Made by a program: the position numbers and the translations under genes | Part shown: in pieces, positions 10,515 through 22,500 of the stretch | How the letters are laid out: each line of letters begins with the position of its first letter | How positions within the stretch are numbered: position 1 is the stretch's first letter | Notes under the pieces: model-generated | Seen by the model: only the letters and a program-made list of their open reading frames with translations | What the model was told of the DNA's origin: nothing | Database searches by the model: none | NCBI GenBank assembly: GCA_018873245.2 | Contig: JAEMBT020000002.1 | Span: 5,242,001 to 5,306,000 of the forward strand | Direction: 5' to 3' | Length of the DNA stretch: 64,000 nt | Source: Archegozetes longisetosus | Taxonomy: Eukaryota; Arthropoda; Arachnida; Sarcoptiformes; Trhypochthoniidae

Positions 10515-11703
10515 TAATCTTTATTTCGAGGTAAATTTCAACTTAATCGTAAATCAGGTAAGTTGGGAAAGGTTGACACGACGTTCGTATTCTACTTCGA
10601 TAAATATGTTATGGGTGATGCTGACTGCGAAGTCATTGAATAGTAAGATATGTAGTACTGGTTGTCTGGGATAAAATACAACTCAACAAAACGTTTCAGT
10701 TTTAATTCTTATCGGCCGAATGATGACATTAGTCTGAAACCTGTGCCCAGAGAATGTAGATATAAGTAGCAATTTAGTTCTGGTAGCGTCTATGACGATA
10801 ATTTGAGTTTATCTTTAACATAATCATCGAAAAATGTTCTTCGTGTCTTATGAAAAGTCGAAAACTTTATGAAAAATTAGTTTCAACTCAAAGAAAAGAA
10901 AGAATTTAAACAAACTAAATGGCATTTTCAATATGGGGGACATATGAATGGAGTAGATATCAATTACTCAGTTTGGTCTTTGCAAATGTCTAATAAAGGA
11001 CTCACTATTAAATCAATTGTAAAATAAATTAAATATAGGCGGTGCTATTTGGACGACAAGTCTAAAATTGACTTGAAAATGCAAAATGCCTTTAAACAAT
11101 GAAAATATATTAGATAAATAATTATTTTTAAAAATTTATCAATCATGTAAATAAAATATTGAGAAAAATTGTGACATAGTAAGAAACTCTAAATCCTAAT
11201 TGAAACACGTCTCGAATTTTTCAATTTTCTTTAGAAGTGTAAGGATAAAATCTAATTTTCTTAGGACTAAGTTTATTATTAGATTTTAACTTTTGATATA
11301 AAGGGTTATTCATCCTCTATCTAAATCATTTTTATAAGTAAATAATTTAAATTCAAATATTTGTCTTTCAGATTCAGATTATAAAACTTTCTAAAAAATA
11401 TTTAAAGAACTATTTTAATAGTTATAATTGGTTTTGATTTGATTTTGCAAGTTATCATTTTTAAACTGAAAATTGACATATATCTTAAAATAATCAGATT
11501 TTTTCGTTTTGTTACCCAAATGGGTCTATAAGGCTATTTGGATGAAAATTGCCTCTCAAATAGTCACTTCGATTAAATGTAATTGAAGTTAGGGAATTTT
11601 AAATTTCTTCAATTAATCTCATGTCATCTGTTAAGTAGTCGTTTAATTTTCTGGAAATTCAAGTCTCGCTAAAGTCAGTTATCTGATTCTGAATATAGAC
11701 TCT
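10515..11703. other. AT-rich spacer, nothing recognised
   Basis: No supported gene, repeat or RNA was seen. Confidence 0.5.
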
Positions 11704-11990
11704 TCAGAAAACTCGACTGAATATGAATCAAAAGAGAACGATTAAGTCACTTCCAACGAAAGTTTGTGCAAAGCCTCTGACTCAAACGAAAGTTATTCAA
11801 CAGAAACTAACAAAAATAGTATGTTCTCAGAAAATATAAGCATTTCAACTGAAGATTTTTACGTGAGTCGAAATCGAGCGAAACAGGTACTGGATTATGG
11901 ACACTATTATTTATTCTAATTCTAATCCTCATAGGACTTATTTTTCGAGTGAGAGGTATAAAATTGAACTTTATAGGTTTTACGATAAAG
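11704..11990 (+). pseudogene. Decayed gene piece: Ser/Glu-rich ectodomain plus membrane segment
   Basis: Reading forward from 11704 the translation is SENSTEYESKEND, a stop, then VTSNESLCKASDSNESYSTE and TNKNSMFSENISISTEDFYV, rich in Ser, Thr, Glu and N-glycosylation sequons. In a frame shifted by one the DNA continues KSSETGTGLWTLLF, then ILILILIGLIFRVRG, a textbook single membrane span with a basic stop-transfer end. GTGAGT just before the shift could be a splice donor, but no partner exon was found. The composition is unlike chance AT-rich frames. The family is not recognised; a former single-pass membrane protein is the simplest reading. Confidence 0.45.
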
Positions 11991-13080
11991 CTGATGTTTT
12001 GTTAAAGTTAGCATCATTGTTACGAGGGTGTTGATAGTACATTCAGTTATAAGAAAATTTTATAACTTAAGTAAGCTTCAAAAGTATAAGGAAGATCAAC
12101 TTTTCTTTTCATGAAATCACTCTTGACTTAAGCTCTTAATTGAGATTAAGAAGATCCGTGCCCCTCGGCCACACCAACTTCATAACGCGTGAAATTGATC
12201 AAAATCTATTTTATTCTTCATTTAGGTTAGGTTACAAGTTTAGTTTAGCGTAAAATTTTCTGTGTTGGTGAATTTGGTATGTTATTAAAATGAAATGATT
12301 TGATGAGCATTGATGAGTTAAACATTTGTGAACCTATTTTTGAATCTTAAAAAGCAACTATGTTGATGAAGGAAATTAAAAATTCGACTTTAGAACGACA
12401 GACGCAATTGAGATGCATTTAAATTTTTTTTATTTAAAGTCCAATTTTAATCGAAGGTAAGAATCCGGACCTAAAGCTTATCGCTATCTAAAACAATATT
12501 TATCAAAACAGGTATGAACATCAAAATCCTGACATTAATGTGAAATAACTTATTGTTTCTAACGGATCTATTTAAACTTTCAATAGAACCTCAGCATTGA
12601 GTTTAAGAAACGTGCAAAAGTTTGTGATAAACCTCATTATTACTTTGGAACAATCTTGAACAATAATTAAATGAGGATAGAGTTATGGGATAGCTAAGAA
12701 ATAAGGGATATCGATGAAGTTAATAAACTCTTTCAACGCTTTGGAATTGGAGATAGTGAATGGGAACGGTATTGATTTGTAAAATAAGCTCATAGGGATA
12801 TCCTGCTAGTACACTATTTAAAAAAAGTTATGCAACTTTTCATAATACTTTTGTTCGAAATTTTCTCAAATAACATCCTATTTGTTGAGATTCTGTCATA
12901 TTAAGTCATCTACACTTAGACAATAATAATAGAAAGCTTTATTAACAACTCTATAATTCAATTAAAAAGAATATTATGAAAATATGTTAATAAAATTTAA
13001 AGCTCAAGGAAAAGAGGAAACCGCAAGTCATTTCCTTCAAAAAACATCTACTTACATCATGAAAATATAATTGAGTATTA
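11991..13080. other. AT-rich spacer, nothing recognised
   Basis: No supported gene or element. Confidence 0.5.
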
Positions 13081-13168
13081 AGCTAAACGTAATACGTATA
13101 TAACATTTGCTTTAAAACAGATGCCTTTATTTCCATGAGTACATTTACAAATTGGTTCAAAGATGTGA

Positions 13169-13176
13169 TATAAAAA
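13169..13176 (+). promoter_or_regulatory. TATA box of the intact TIMP-like gene
   Basis: TATAAAAA in GATATAAAAACTC, 82 bases upstream of the ATG, conserved with the sister copy at 6335. Confidence 0.65.
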
Positions 13177-13258
13177 CTCACTTAATATTGTATTAAACAA
13201 AACTTCTAATAAATTTATTTTTAATTCGTAACGATAAAATAAAACGTTTTCAGCAAAA

Positions 13259-13684
13259 ATGAAATTATTAAGTGTTTTATTGATTGCAATTGTATACTAT
13301 TTTGGCTCAACTGATGCCTGTACTTGTCTTCGAAGAGAACCTAAAGATGCATTTTGTCAATCAGAATTCGTAGCAGTTGTCAAAGTAGGTGCTCGTCACG
13401 AAACATCTCAGTTAACAGTGTATTACGATTTTACTGTTGGACAAGTTTTGAGAGCCACAGAAAAAGGAAGAAAATCACTGACAACCAATCGTCTTTATAC
13501 AGCTATATATAGCGCTGCATGCGGTGCATATCTAGAAGAAGGTAAAGAGTATGTGATCGCTGGATATGTTGATCAAGAGGGTAACGCACACGTCAGTTTA
13601 TGTAGCTTTCATGGCCTTTGGTCTGATGTTAAAGAGGATGTCAGAACTGGATTTCTTGGAGGATATAAATGCAGCGACAACTAG
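13259..13684 (+). CDS. Single-domain TIMP-like (NTR) secreted metalloproteinase inhibitor, intact
   Basis: An intronless 141-residue frame. Residues 1-20 form a signal peptide whose predicted cut leaves Cys21 as the mature N-terminus, followed by T-C23; TIMPs inhibit metalloproteinases by chelating the active-site zinc with exactly this N-terminal Cys-x-Cys. The next motif, PKDAFC (Cys33), matches the TIMP P-x-x-AFC signature. Six cysteines in all (21, 23, 33, 88, 115, 138) match the three N-domain disulfides of TIMPs (1-3, 2-5 pattern by order 21-88, 23-115, 33-138). CGAYLEEGKEYVIAGYV resembles the TIMP CGV...KEYLIAG strand. The C-terminal TIMP subdomain is absent, as in several invertebrate one-domain TIMPs. 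The start is fixed by the signal peptide and upstream TATA box; AATAAA lies at 13704-13709. Inhibitory activity is inferred, not shown. Confidence 0.9.
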   Translation: MKLLSVLLIAIVYYFGSTDACTCLRREPKDAFCQSEFVAVVKVGARHETSQLTVYYDFTVGQVLRATEKGRKSLTTNRLYTAIYSAACGAYLEEGKEYVIAGYVDQEGNAHVSLCSFHGLWSDVKEDVRTGFLGGYKCSDN

Positions 13685-14269
13685 TTATTATTACTTTATT
13701 CGTAATAAAATGCTTATTTTCAATATTATTTTAAATATAATAAATCACTCGTGATTTTAAAAATTACTAAATCAAACTTTATTTCTTATGTGAATATAAA
13801 GTATTATGTATTTATTCATCTGAAACCTAAATTAATATTTAATTATTTTTGAATTCTAGAAAACTGATTAGCTGCGAAATAAAAAATAGAAAAACCAAAT
13901 CAATCATAGGTCCAACTTTAAGGTTGAGTAATAGAGATCTCCATACAATTAATAAACTTTTGATCACTAAGCTATCTGCAACACATAACGTAATATAAGT
14001 AAATTCGTGTTTTATAAAATAAATTTTTAAAAGATATTTTAATTTTATATGAAATATAAAAGTTCTAAACAAAGTTTGAACTTAAGAAATTTGATACTAA
14101 TAGCCCAGTTTTATGTGTCGAATGCAGTTAAATCTTTTATATTATTTGTTTGAAATAATAGTTTCCGAGTTAAATCTAGATAAACACATATACTTCTCAA
14201 TGAATTTATTTCTTAAAGATTATGATCGAATTAAAAATTGATATCTAATATTTCTATCTCTAGCAGTTA

Positions 14270-16420
14270 GCCCTTTTCATAACTTTTTGAAATTAGAATC
14301 AGGTTTACCATCGTCATCATCTAATTGTTCTCTTGGTTTTTCTGCCATAAGATCTTCTTGGTAGTGAGTCTTCCAAATCAAACGCTAGCAATTCTCAATA
14401 GCTTGAGGTTTCTTGAATTTATCAACGCTTTCATTATTATCACGAGTACCTTGTGATCGTTTCTTATATTTCATTGTTGGCTCCACTCTTCTCAATTCTC
14501 TTCTGTTCGGTATCTTCAGTCTTTATAATTTCCGGTTCTGAACTTTCAGTTTCTTTACTCATTGTTGTGTCAGCTTCTACTACCACTCCTGATACCTATT
14601 GCGTTATTAATAATTCTATATTTTTGTCCATATACTCAACAACCGTTTTGTAGAACTCGAATCTTCTGAAGCTTATCCGATTTTAAGTTATTATTGCCTG
14701 AATCTACTTCTTGAGTGTCTTTTATATTATTCGTATTGTTATTCGAACTTTTCTTTAGATTAATTCTTATGTTATTGGCTTTTATATCTAATTTCAAACT
14801 TTATTCTTGATCAAAATATTTTTCATTCATTCACGATCTTCTTTTATTACATGGAATCTTAACTTCATTACAGGTAACTTTCGCCATCGTTTCTAACTCT
14901 TACTCAATATTCTTTAATATTGACTTCAGTTCTTACGTCATTAATAAGTTTATTTAAGTTAAAGCCTTCGCCCCCTCTCATTAGATTGAAAAGAAGTTTT
15001 AATGGTGATTATGGTAAGGTTTAATTTTAGTTTCGAAATCTTCGTCTATGTTGCTAGTTTTATGTTCTAACGGAGCCCTACTCTTCTCAATGCACTCTTT
15101 TGATTTTCTACTGACTCCTCACTGTATTTAATCAATACAGACCTTGTGATTGTTTCAATTTTTTCTTATCTTCTTCATTATGACCTTTATCAACTGGTTT
15201 GTCAGTTAGATAAAAAGTAAATGAACTAGAGGTAAAAATAATTTCTAGTTCTCAGCCTTCATTATCTATACATTTAGTTGTGTACATTTTACTCTTACGT
15301 CTCATATATTGCATGCTGTTATCGGTTCTATACTTTTAGTCGATTTGTTTAATAATTGGGTATTAGGACTTGGATTTTCATCTGATAATTCTCCTGATTT
15401 TAATTTATTGTCATCTGAATCTTCTTTTAGTTTATCATTAGTATAATTTCTTTATTAGTAAAACTTTACTTCGGAACACTTGTCACGTTATTAACTTTTA
15501 ATTCTATACTATCTTTGTATTTTTCAAATCTCTTTCGATGATCCTTTTATTCTTACCAAAAATTTCAATAGAGCTACTGGTTATATTCTCGCTATAGTTT
15601 CGATTATATATAGAACTTGTTGCTTGATTGATCACTTTTCCCTTTGGTTCTCAAATTATTAATTACTTAACAAGTTTGTGCTTCAATTTTCTTATCCAAT
15701 TCAACTAATTCTCAGCTATTGTTTTTCTCAGAATCTATTGTATAAACTCCAATCGTAGATTGTTTCCTAGATTCTGCAGTGATAGGACTATTTTACAACC
15801 CTACTACCCTCAGAGTGAATTCACTTGAAGTAAAACCACTTTCTTCTTCATCGCCGGTTATTGAATGAATTAAATGATCGTCAGCGATATTTGCTTTCCA
15901 GACGACACCAGCTGGTTTAACAGCATTTGATTCTGTTGTACTAGCTACAAAATCAGTTTTAATAAACCCGCTCTCCTTTTCTTTTCTATCGTCAGTTATA
16001 GAATGATTTGAATAATCGACAGCAACATCTTCCAAATAATATCTTTAGACGTAACACTTTTCTATTTCGTTGTACTTTATTGTGCATTAGATTCTGATTT
16101 TAATTCTTCTGCTTTAAGAAATTACTCTGATTTTGTTGTAATAGTGACGAAATAGCTCAGACTACTTGCTTGTTTCAAAACTTTAGTTGAAAACTCATTT
16201 GACGAATCTTTAGAAACTCTGGCTTCTAATTCCATAACCTCTGTTTTTTATGAAGTGTTTTCGTTTATATTTCTAGCATTAGCGATATTAATTTCTGATA
16301 TTTGTCTATTTTTACACCAGTTCTGCTTTCAAGAGCTCCAATAAGCTTTCAAATTTTCTTACATCTATCATACATTGTTGTTGTAGGCATTGTGTCAATG
16401 TGGTAATAACGGTCGATTTG
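14270..16420 (-). pseudogene. Long decayed gene for a charged, Ser/Thr-rich protein
   Basis: The minus strand holds a series of coding-like frames broken by single stops or shifts, unlike the flanking DNA. From high to low coordinate: TEVMELEARVSKDSSNEFST then KVLKQASSLSYFVTITTKSE; the 80-codon frame at 15793-16035; ESRKQSTIGVYTIDSEKNNS, a stop, ELVELDKKIEAQT; VVEADTTMSKETESSEPEII; and EDLMAEKPREQLDDDDGKPD. The 15793-16035 frame contains two related units, SITDDRKEKESGFIKTDF and SITGDEEESGFTSSEF. No domain, signal peptide or intact start was recognised. It is best read as a dead gene for a low-complexity extracellular or nuclear protein; a link to the mucin-like gene at 25.8-31.3 kb is possible but no motif is clearly shared. 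Confidence 0.5.
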
Positions 16421-17173
16421 GTGAAAGAATAATGGAGTTTCGAGTTTTTTTGACAGGAGTATTCGTTTCATTATTATCAGGAATCTTCCAAAATAATTTT
16501 TGGAGTACTATATCACGACATCCTATTACTTCCATAACTTTGATTAGATTTCAGAGTTTTATCATCACTATCAACAGAATATTTTGAGGTGGTTTTCGAT
16601 TTATTTTTTGACCCTTTTTCATTTAAACAGACTATAAAAGTAAATAAATAAATCGGTAATCAACGCATTAGTAATGATTATTTATCAGTACTTTTTCGGA
16701 TTTGCTATTTTGATCAACATATCTATTATTAGATTTAGGCTAACTACACCAGAATATGATCTTACGAACTATAGTCATTACAGAACGCACTTCGGTAACG
16801 ATTTTTTCTATTTAGAAATCTAAATGGTTACTGATGAATTACCTTTTCATATCACTTGTATCTCTCGTGTTGAATTTGAGAATGATTCATTTCTTAATTT
16901 TGTCAATTATAATACTAAATACTATATAAAATATGGTGAAAATCATTTTTAAGTTTACTATTTTTCATTAAGATTCATCAATATTGAAAATAACCAATTT
17001 GCTTTATTATTAGAGGATAAAATTTCATGATTTTAAATTACATTTTATGGTGAAAAAAATTATTGAACTTTATTAATTTCTTGACATTAATTTGATTCTT
17101 ATTTCTATGTTTTATGTTCCAATCTTTTGAGTTGGATTAAATATGGTACTACAATTTCAAAATTGTAACTAAT
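16421..17173. other. AT-rich spacer, nothing recognised
   Basis: No supported feature; lies downstream (3') of the gene at 17174. Confidence 0.5.
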
Positions 17174-17734
17174 TCAATCAAATTTAAAATCCTGTACAAT
17201 ATCGTCACGAAGCATAAAGAGTTTTGTTCCGTCCTTATCGCCCGTTTGTGCGAATATTTCCAAATCGGAAGTGCCAGCATTTGTTTTAAAAATCAGCGTT
17301 TCTGGGTGTTTGATTATTTTTGTTTTACCAGAAGGTTGATCAATGAACACTTGAAAACCTCGATCATTGTTAGTATCCCAAACTAGTGGTTCTCGCTTTC
17401 CTTTCCATTTGTTGAACAATGATTTAATTTGATCCATACGGTTGTCGGTCAATTCACTCGAGGACAAATTTTGGCTCAATGCATGTGAAAATTTTTCTAA
17501 TTGAATGAAATTAGATAGAAAAAATGATCTAAACTTGTTTGAATGGTAATTAGAATAAATTAGCTTGAATTTCTATTAAAACTTATAATGATAGAAAAAG
17601 CTCAATCACTATCATAAATGATACGTACCTTCAATTTTTGTGCTATTTAGTGCTTTGACGTCTGTTTTTGAAAAAATAATCGCAACTATTATAATAATAT
17701 TATATGCACTTACTAAATACCATACTGTAGACAT
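17174..17734 (-). CDS. Small secreted protein of unknown family, cysteine-free, two exons
   Basis: Exon 1 is 17734-17629 and exon 2 is 17496-17174, joined in phase 1 (GAAG|GTACGT donor, AATTAG acceptor), giving 142 residues. Residues 1 to about 27 are a hydrophobic signal peptide (MSTVWYLVSAYNIIIIVAII). The mature part begins near LNSTKIEEKF with an N-glycosylation sequon and a helical stretch to about residue 70. It then carries a strand-like region with LVWDTNNDRGFQVFI, PETLIFKTNAG and TKLFMLRDDIV. It has no cysteine, unusual for a small secreted protein. I do not recognise the family. It lies 0.9 kb from the C-type lectin on the same strand with the same two-exon, phase-1 layout (signal peptide in exon 1), which suggests similar origin or expression but no sequence kinship. 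Confidence 0.75.
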
Positions 17735-18593
17735 TTTGAAGAAAAAATGATTACAAAAGTTAATATTCAATAAGTAATATGATATTTTTTCAAATTATGG
17801 CTCACTATGTATGATATTAAATTAATTTCTTGCCCAGTACTGTATACAAATTTTATTATAAAGTCAAAAGTATTCATGAATTATTCGACTAAATAAAGTT
17901 ATTGTTCAAAGAGCTTCATCCAATTAAGTAATGATTCAAGTGTAAAATTGATTTAATGAGATGCAAATGATCTTTTTAATAATAAAATATTTAATACTCA
18001 AACCATTGTCGTTGCCAGGTTTTAGTCTAGGGGCTAAAAGACTGAAATCAGGTGATCAAACTTGGAATGGCAAGCGCCAATCAATGTTCAAGTTTTTTGT
18101 TAATTTGTAGCAACAAGCAACTGGTTGATACATAAAACAAATACAGTTTCAAATTTTTTATAACATTTTATCAGTAAAAATGCATACTTAAGTTTAGAAA
18201 GTTATTAAGTGGCTCGTCATATCAATCTATTCTAATCAGCAATAAAGTGGTTTTATTTGTCAGCGTTAATCATTTTCTAAGGAATTTATTTTTGAGTAAT
18301 TTATACTTTAAAATACACTTTAAAATGTCATAGTAAAACAGCACTCGCTAACAATCAGAATCACTTTATAATCGAGCTTTAATCATCATTAGTTAGAACT
18401 TAAAATCATAAAGTTTAGTCGTTTTAGGGAAGTTTGGTTTGAAGGCAAATTTTTATTTCTTTAACTAAAATAACCAAACAGTTTTTAGAATGTTTGGAAA
18501 GTTATCAAAATTTTAAACTTCTATATTGATACATATAAATAGATAATAAATACGAGAGTAATTTTCAATCTGAAATAAATTAAAAATTGAGTC
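17735..18593. other. Intergenic spacer between two minus-strand secreted genes
   Basis: Holds the presumed promoter of the 17174-17734 gene and the 3' end of the lectin gene; no clear motif was identified. Confidence 0.4.
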
Positions 18594-19222
18594 TTAGTTT
18601 TTACTTTTAATCTGACAAATAAAACCAGACTTATAATCGCAATCTGAAAATTTCCATCTATTAGCGACTGATATATATTGATTAGAACCACGAATCAAAT
18701 CAAGTGAACCACATTTTCCTGATCTGTATTTGCACGCAAAACAGTCGTTTTCATCGAACAAATTATCATAATTTTTGTTGTCATCACTTCTAGTAGGAAT
18801 GTTGTTAATCCAATTGACACGATCTCCATCGTGAACGGCTCCAATCCAAAAAGATTCACCTTGTACTTTATCCCTCATCGACATGAGTGCTAAGCTGTAC
18901 ACAAACTTTTGTTCGTCCCAAGACTGTATAGTGACCAACGATGAAGAGTTTGCTGAGTATTCCCCGAAATACGCTTGACATATGAATTCTGCCTCGTTGT
19001 AGTCAACAGTAATGCCAGAAAATACTTGATAGTGTTTATTTGATTTTGAGTAGTAGTGCCAATCATTAGTTGGATTGGAATTGTCGAACGGGTCTAAATA
19101 ATCAATTAAAATATAGGTACTTTGACACTTCTTAATGCCTTACTTGGTATCAAATGATTTTTACTGCTCGATGTCATCACATAAGAAATTGAAATGAGTA
19201 AATAAAAAGCAGCTCTTTTCAT
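18594..19222 (-). CDS. Secreted C-type lectin-like protein, two exons
   Basis: Exon 1 is 19222-19144 and exon 2 is 19093-18594 (donor GTAAGG, acceptor TTATTTAG, phase 1, 49-bp intron), giving 192 residues. Residues 1 to about 18 are a signal peptide (MKRAAFYLLISISYVMTS). One C-type lectin domain fills the rest: an opening W-x-Y-Y-S-K strand, helix 1 NEAEFICQAYF with Cys65, SLVTIQSWDEQKFV (helix 2), the core SFWIGAV, VNWINN, CGSLDL, and WKFSDCDYKSGFICQ with Cys178 and Cys186. Cys65-Cys186 and CGSL-Cys178 are the two canonical disulfides. An extra cysteine pair lies in ENDCFACKYRSGKC. The usual EPN/QPD sugar motif is not seen and the WND calcium motif reads WKF, so classical calcium-dependent sugar binding is doubtful. 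Likely extracellular recognition or a ligand-binding scaffold. Confidence 0.9.
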
Positions 19223-19322
19223 ATTTGCCTCAAATTTCCAACTTTAATCAAACAGTTAGAAGTGATGTTTTGGTACTCAAAGTTCTGACTTCACTTAGAA
19301 TTAGAGTTCGGAACATTAAAGT

Positions 19323-19510
19323 GATGCATAGCTATAAGAAAGGTACGGTTGCCGTACCATCCTTCTAGTGATGCGCATTAGTTTCAGCTTAATTTTGAAT
19401 TGTAATTCCCTCTTTCGCCTAAAATGATTAAGAATTTCATGTTATATGAAATTATGGCAACAAGCAAGTATTGGTATAAAGCACATCATTTTTCGTAGCT
19501 ATGCATCTGT
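19323..19510. repeat. Inverted-repeat block just upstream of the lectin gene
   Basis: TGATGCATAGCTA at 19323-19335 is inverted as TAGCTATGCATC at about 19497-19508. A perfect hairpin GGTACGG-TTG-CCGTACC lies inside at 19342-19358. The right end (ATGGCAAC ... TAGCTATGCATC) recurs at about 35448-35481. It may be a small MITE whose insertion lies 100 bp upstream of the lectin start. Confidence 0.35.
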
Positions 19511-22500
19511 TTAAAATCATCAAGTATGGAATGTATTTGTTTGCAGTCAAATTTTTCACAAAATATCTATTGCCAAAACTGGCCTAAGATTACGTAATCG
19601 ATTGAGTTTGAACCTGCGATGCTTTCAAACTTTTAGTTTTATCAGATAGAATTCATTATCTCATTATTTGATTTAAGATAAATTCTGATATTAATTTTTT
19701 CCCTTGATATTCAATCGGATAGTTTTATTAGTCTAAAGAAATTTAGTTTATTTTACATCCTTTATTTATATTTTCAATCAATTTTTAGCCTTTTGATGAT
19801 TGCTACGATTGTTTGTTCAACTTTTAAATTATATATTGAAAAGATGATTCTGAATGCAACCATAAAGTAACAAAATAATAGTCTTAACCAGAGCTTTTCG
19901 TACTTGAACATTTTTTCAGATTATAACTTACTAAATCGATATCCAACTTTTCGAGAAGCAATTTCTGGAGATTTGCTTTTTAGATGAATTTTGTCGAGAT
20001 GACTTTAGCGAAAAGCTCTTTTGAGATATTTTAGTTTAGTTTGTTGCAATAAATTCATGTTGTAAACCTAATCCAATAAAGTAAAACCTCTCTAACTTGA
20101 ACATACACTTAAGTCATTTTTGAAAAAAATCTAGAATTGCCATAGAAAACCTTGGCTTAATTGTGATTGATTTTTAAAAAGTTCTTAACTAAATGTTCAG
20201 GTTTTATTGTATTAGTTAAGTTCATAAGGTTTACAAACTGGTTTGGTAAAATAAAAATAATATCTTTTCAATGTGGATATAAACTAATTCAAGGTTTAAT
20301 AACACCGAAGTTTAAGCTTCGAAAAAGTTTAGGGATTTTAACTATTATCTCAATCATAGTTTCCTTTAAACTATGACTTATGAAGATCCGATCAAGTTTG
20401 CCAAAATAGTCTTAGAGATTATCTACCCACCAAATCAAAACTATTTAGTGATTGCATTAGTTTCGAATAGTGAGAATCAAAGTCTAATTAGTTTTTGAGT
20501 AGTTAAACCATCAAATTAAAACAATAACTTTCATGCAATAATTAATAATCAACAAATAACTTAATTTGATTACAATTTTATTTATACGGATTCTTTGGTC
20601 AACTCTCTAGAGTTGAGTTCGAAGAACTACTATCAACTGGTTTCAATTTAACCACTTTTAGAGATTAACTTTTTTTAGATCCACTTTCATTAAAAACACT
20701 CTTTTGTTGTGCTTTTATCTTCTCCAACAGGAGGATTATGAAATATTGAGAAACAGAATCTATCAGGCGCATACTTTAGATCTCTGGGGCTTTAGCTTCA
20801 AACATAAAATCAGTAGATCGAGGTGGCCACCCAACAATCTCCCGGTGTACATTCAACTTCTGACAAACAATAACTTCTGAACGATTAGAAATTTTTTATA
20901 GAAAGCTAAAGAACTGATCGAATCTGATTCATGATGCTTACATAAAAAATAAAATCTTTTGTATAAAAACAAGATATACTTATTTAAAATGCAATTGACA
21001 GATGTCTCTTTCATATCACTTCGCTTTCATCAATTTGGTCCTTATATATGAAATGTTTACCTATTCCGGAAATTTTAAGTTGCTCTGGTTCTCACTTTTT
21101 CTTGAATTTTGTAAAAAAATTGCATGTAACCATTCCGAGTATAAGCTAAATAAACATTTCGCAGCAGTTTTATATAACTATGTGTACAATCTGGTTTTAA
21201 TTCCCAGCGACAGATTTTTATTCGAAATAAAAATGCTGAAGATCTTCAATATACCCTATAATAAACAAAATAATTAAAGTGGACACTACTTTTGGAGAAA
21301 AGCCCGAACATAACTGCGATCACAACTCCGAAAACAATAAGAACTATAGTAAGAACTATAATAATCATATAAAATGTTATATTAGATAAAGTCTGTTTTG
21401 AAGAGTTTGTGCCACAGTTGTCCTAATGTGACTATCAATTGGAATCGAAATGGTCGAAGATGTATCAGTATTGCTGTTTGTATTATTGATAGTTGTTGTG
21501 TCACAAATATCTGTTGCCGAACAAGTTTATAACTGACTTATTGATCAAAAGTCAAACGTGTTGCCGAGCAAGTTGATTTGCAAGTCACTAAAGGTTGATC
21601 GATAATTAATGTCAAGCAGATATCAATTTTAGAACATTTTAGATCAGTCTTCATTCTTTTAAAAATAAGTTGTCAAACTTTTATCTTTAAAAATGCTTTA
21701 TATTTACGTAAAGCTTATGTAATGCTTCAAAGTTTTTATTGTTTCAATGTATGCAATGTAGTTCATGCTTCAAAAGGATAACAATCCAAATCTATTTTTG
21801 TTATTATAAGATATGTTAAAACTTGTGAAGAAAATTCGCCTTTGGTCAAGGTTTTCAAAGGAGGACATCATAAACCTTTGTGTGAGAGTGGAAAACGTTA
21901 AAAGATATTTTGAAGTTTTGCTCATTTTTATGTGTAAATCTTTTAAAATATGAAACTTGTAAAAAGTCTATAATATACTTATTGAATAAACAATGCAAAC
22001 TCATTTAAGTTTTACTATATATCTCAAACTAATTCATTCTTGTATTTTCATTATTTATTATTTGCAATCTGTATAATTTTCTAATAAGACAGAGTATTGC
22101 AATCAAATAAAGGTTAATACTCTTAAAATTTTAGTAAAATTCTACCTCAAAATTTTGGATGAGCAATTAATTTTAGCTCCTAGTTATGCGTTTAGGCTTA
22201 TGGAGCTCAAGCCAGAAGGTATAACATTAAGGTGTTTTCAGATTTGAAAAGTGATTTAACACTTTCCCGAAATAGAAGAAAATTAGTGAAAAATTTAAGT
22301 AAATATCACTAAATTGAAACATTGTAACATCAATAAATTAATAAATATTACTCTCTTCTTAAGCGATAGTATGCAGTGACAGATTGATGATAAAAAACCA
22401 CGGAATCGGGCCTTTAAATTTCGAGTCTATTGACTCGATTGGCCATTGGTTTTGAGATCTCTGTACATAACCTGATAACTTAGCGTAAATTCGGTTTACT

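Larger units (their letters stand above)
13081..14010. repeat. Right unit of the TIMP tandem duplication
   Basis: Matches about 6240-7134 plus 9481-9530 across promoter, gene and 3' flank, including GAATTCTAGAAAAC, CTGCGAAATAAAAAATAGAA and TAATAGAGATCTCCATAC-type flank words. It lacks the 2.3-kb transposon insertion and so shows the pre-insertion state of the left unit. Confidence 0.85.

Noticed and set aside
14453-14653. Plus-strand hydrophobic frame resembling a membrane protein
   Set aside because: Antisense of the decayed Ser/Thr/Glu-rich minus-strand gene, which naturally gives Leu/Ser/Val-rich complements.
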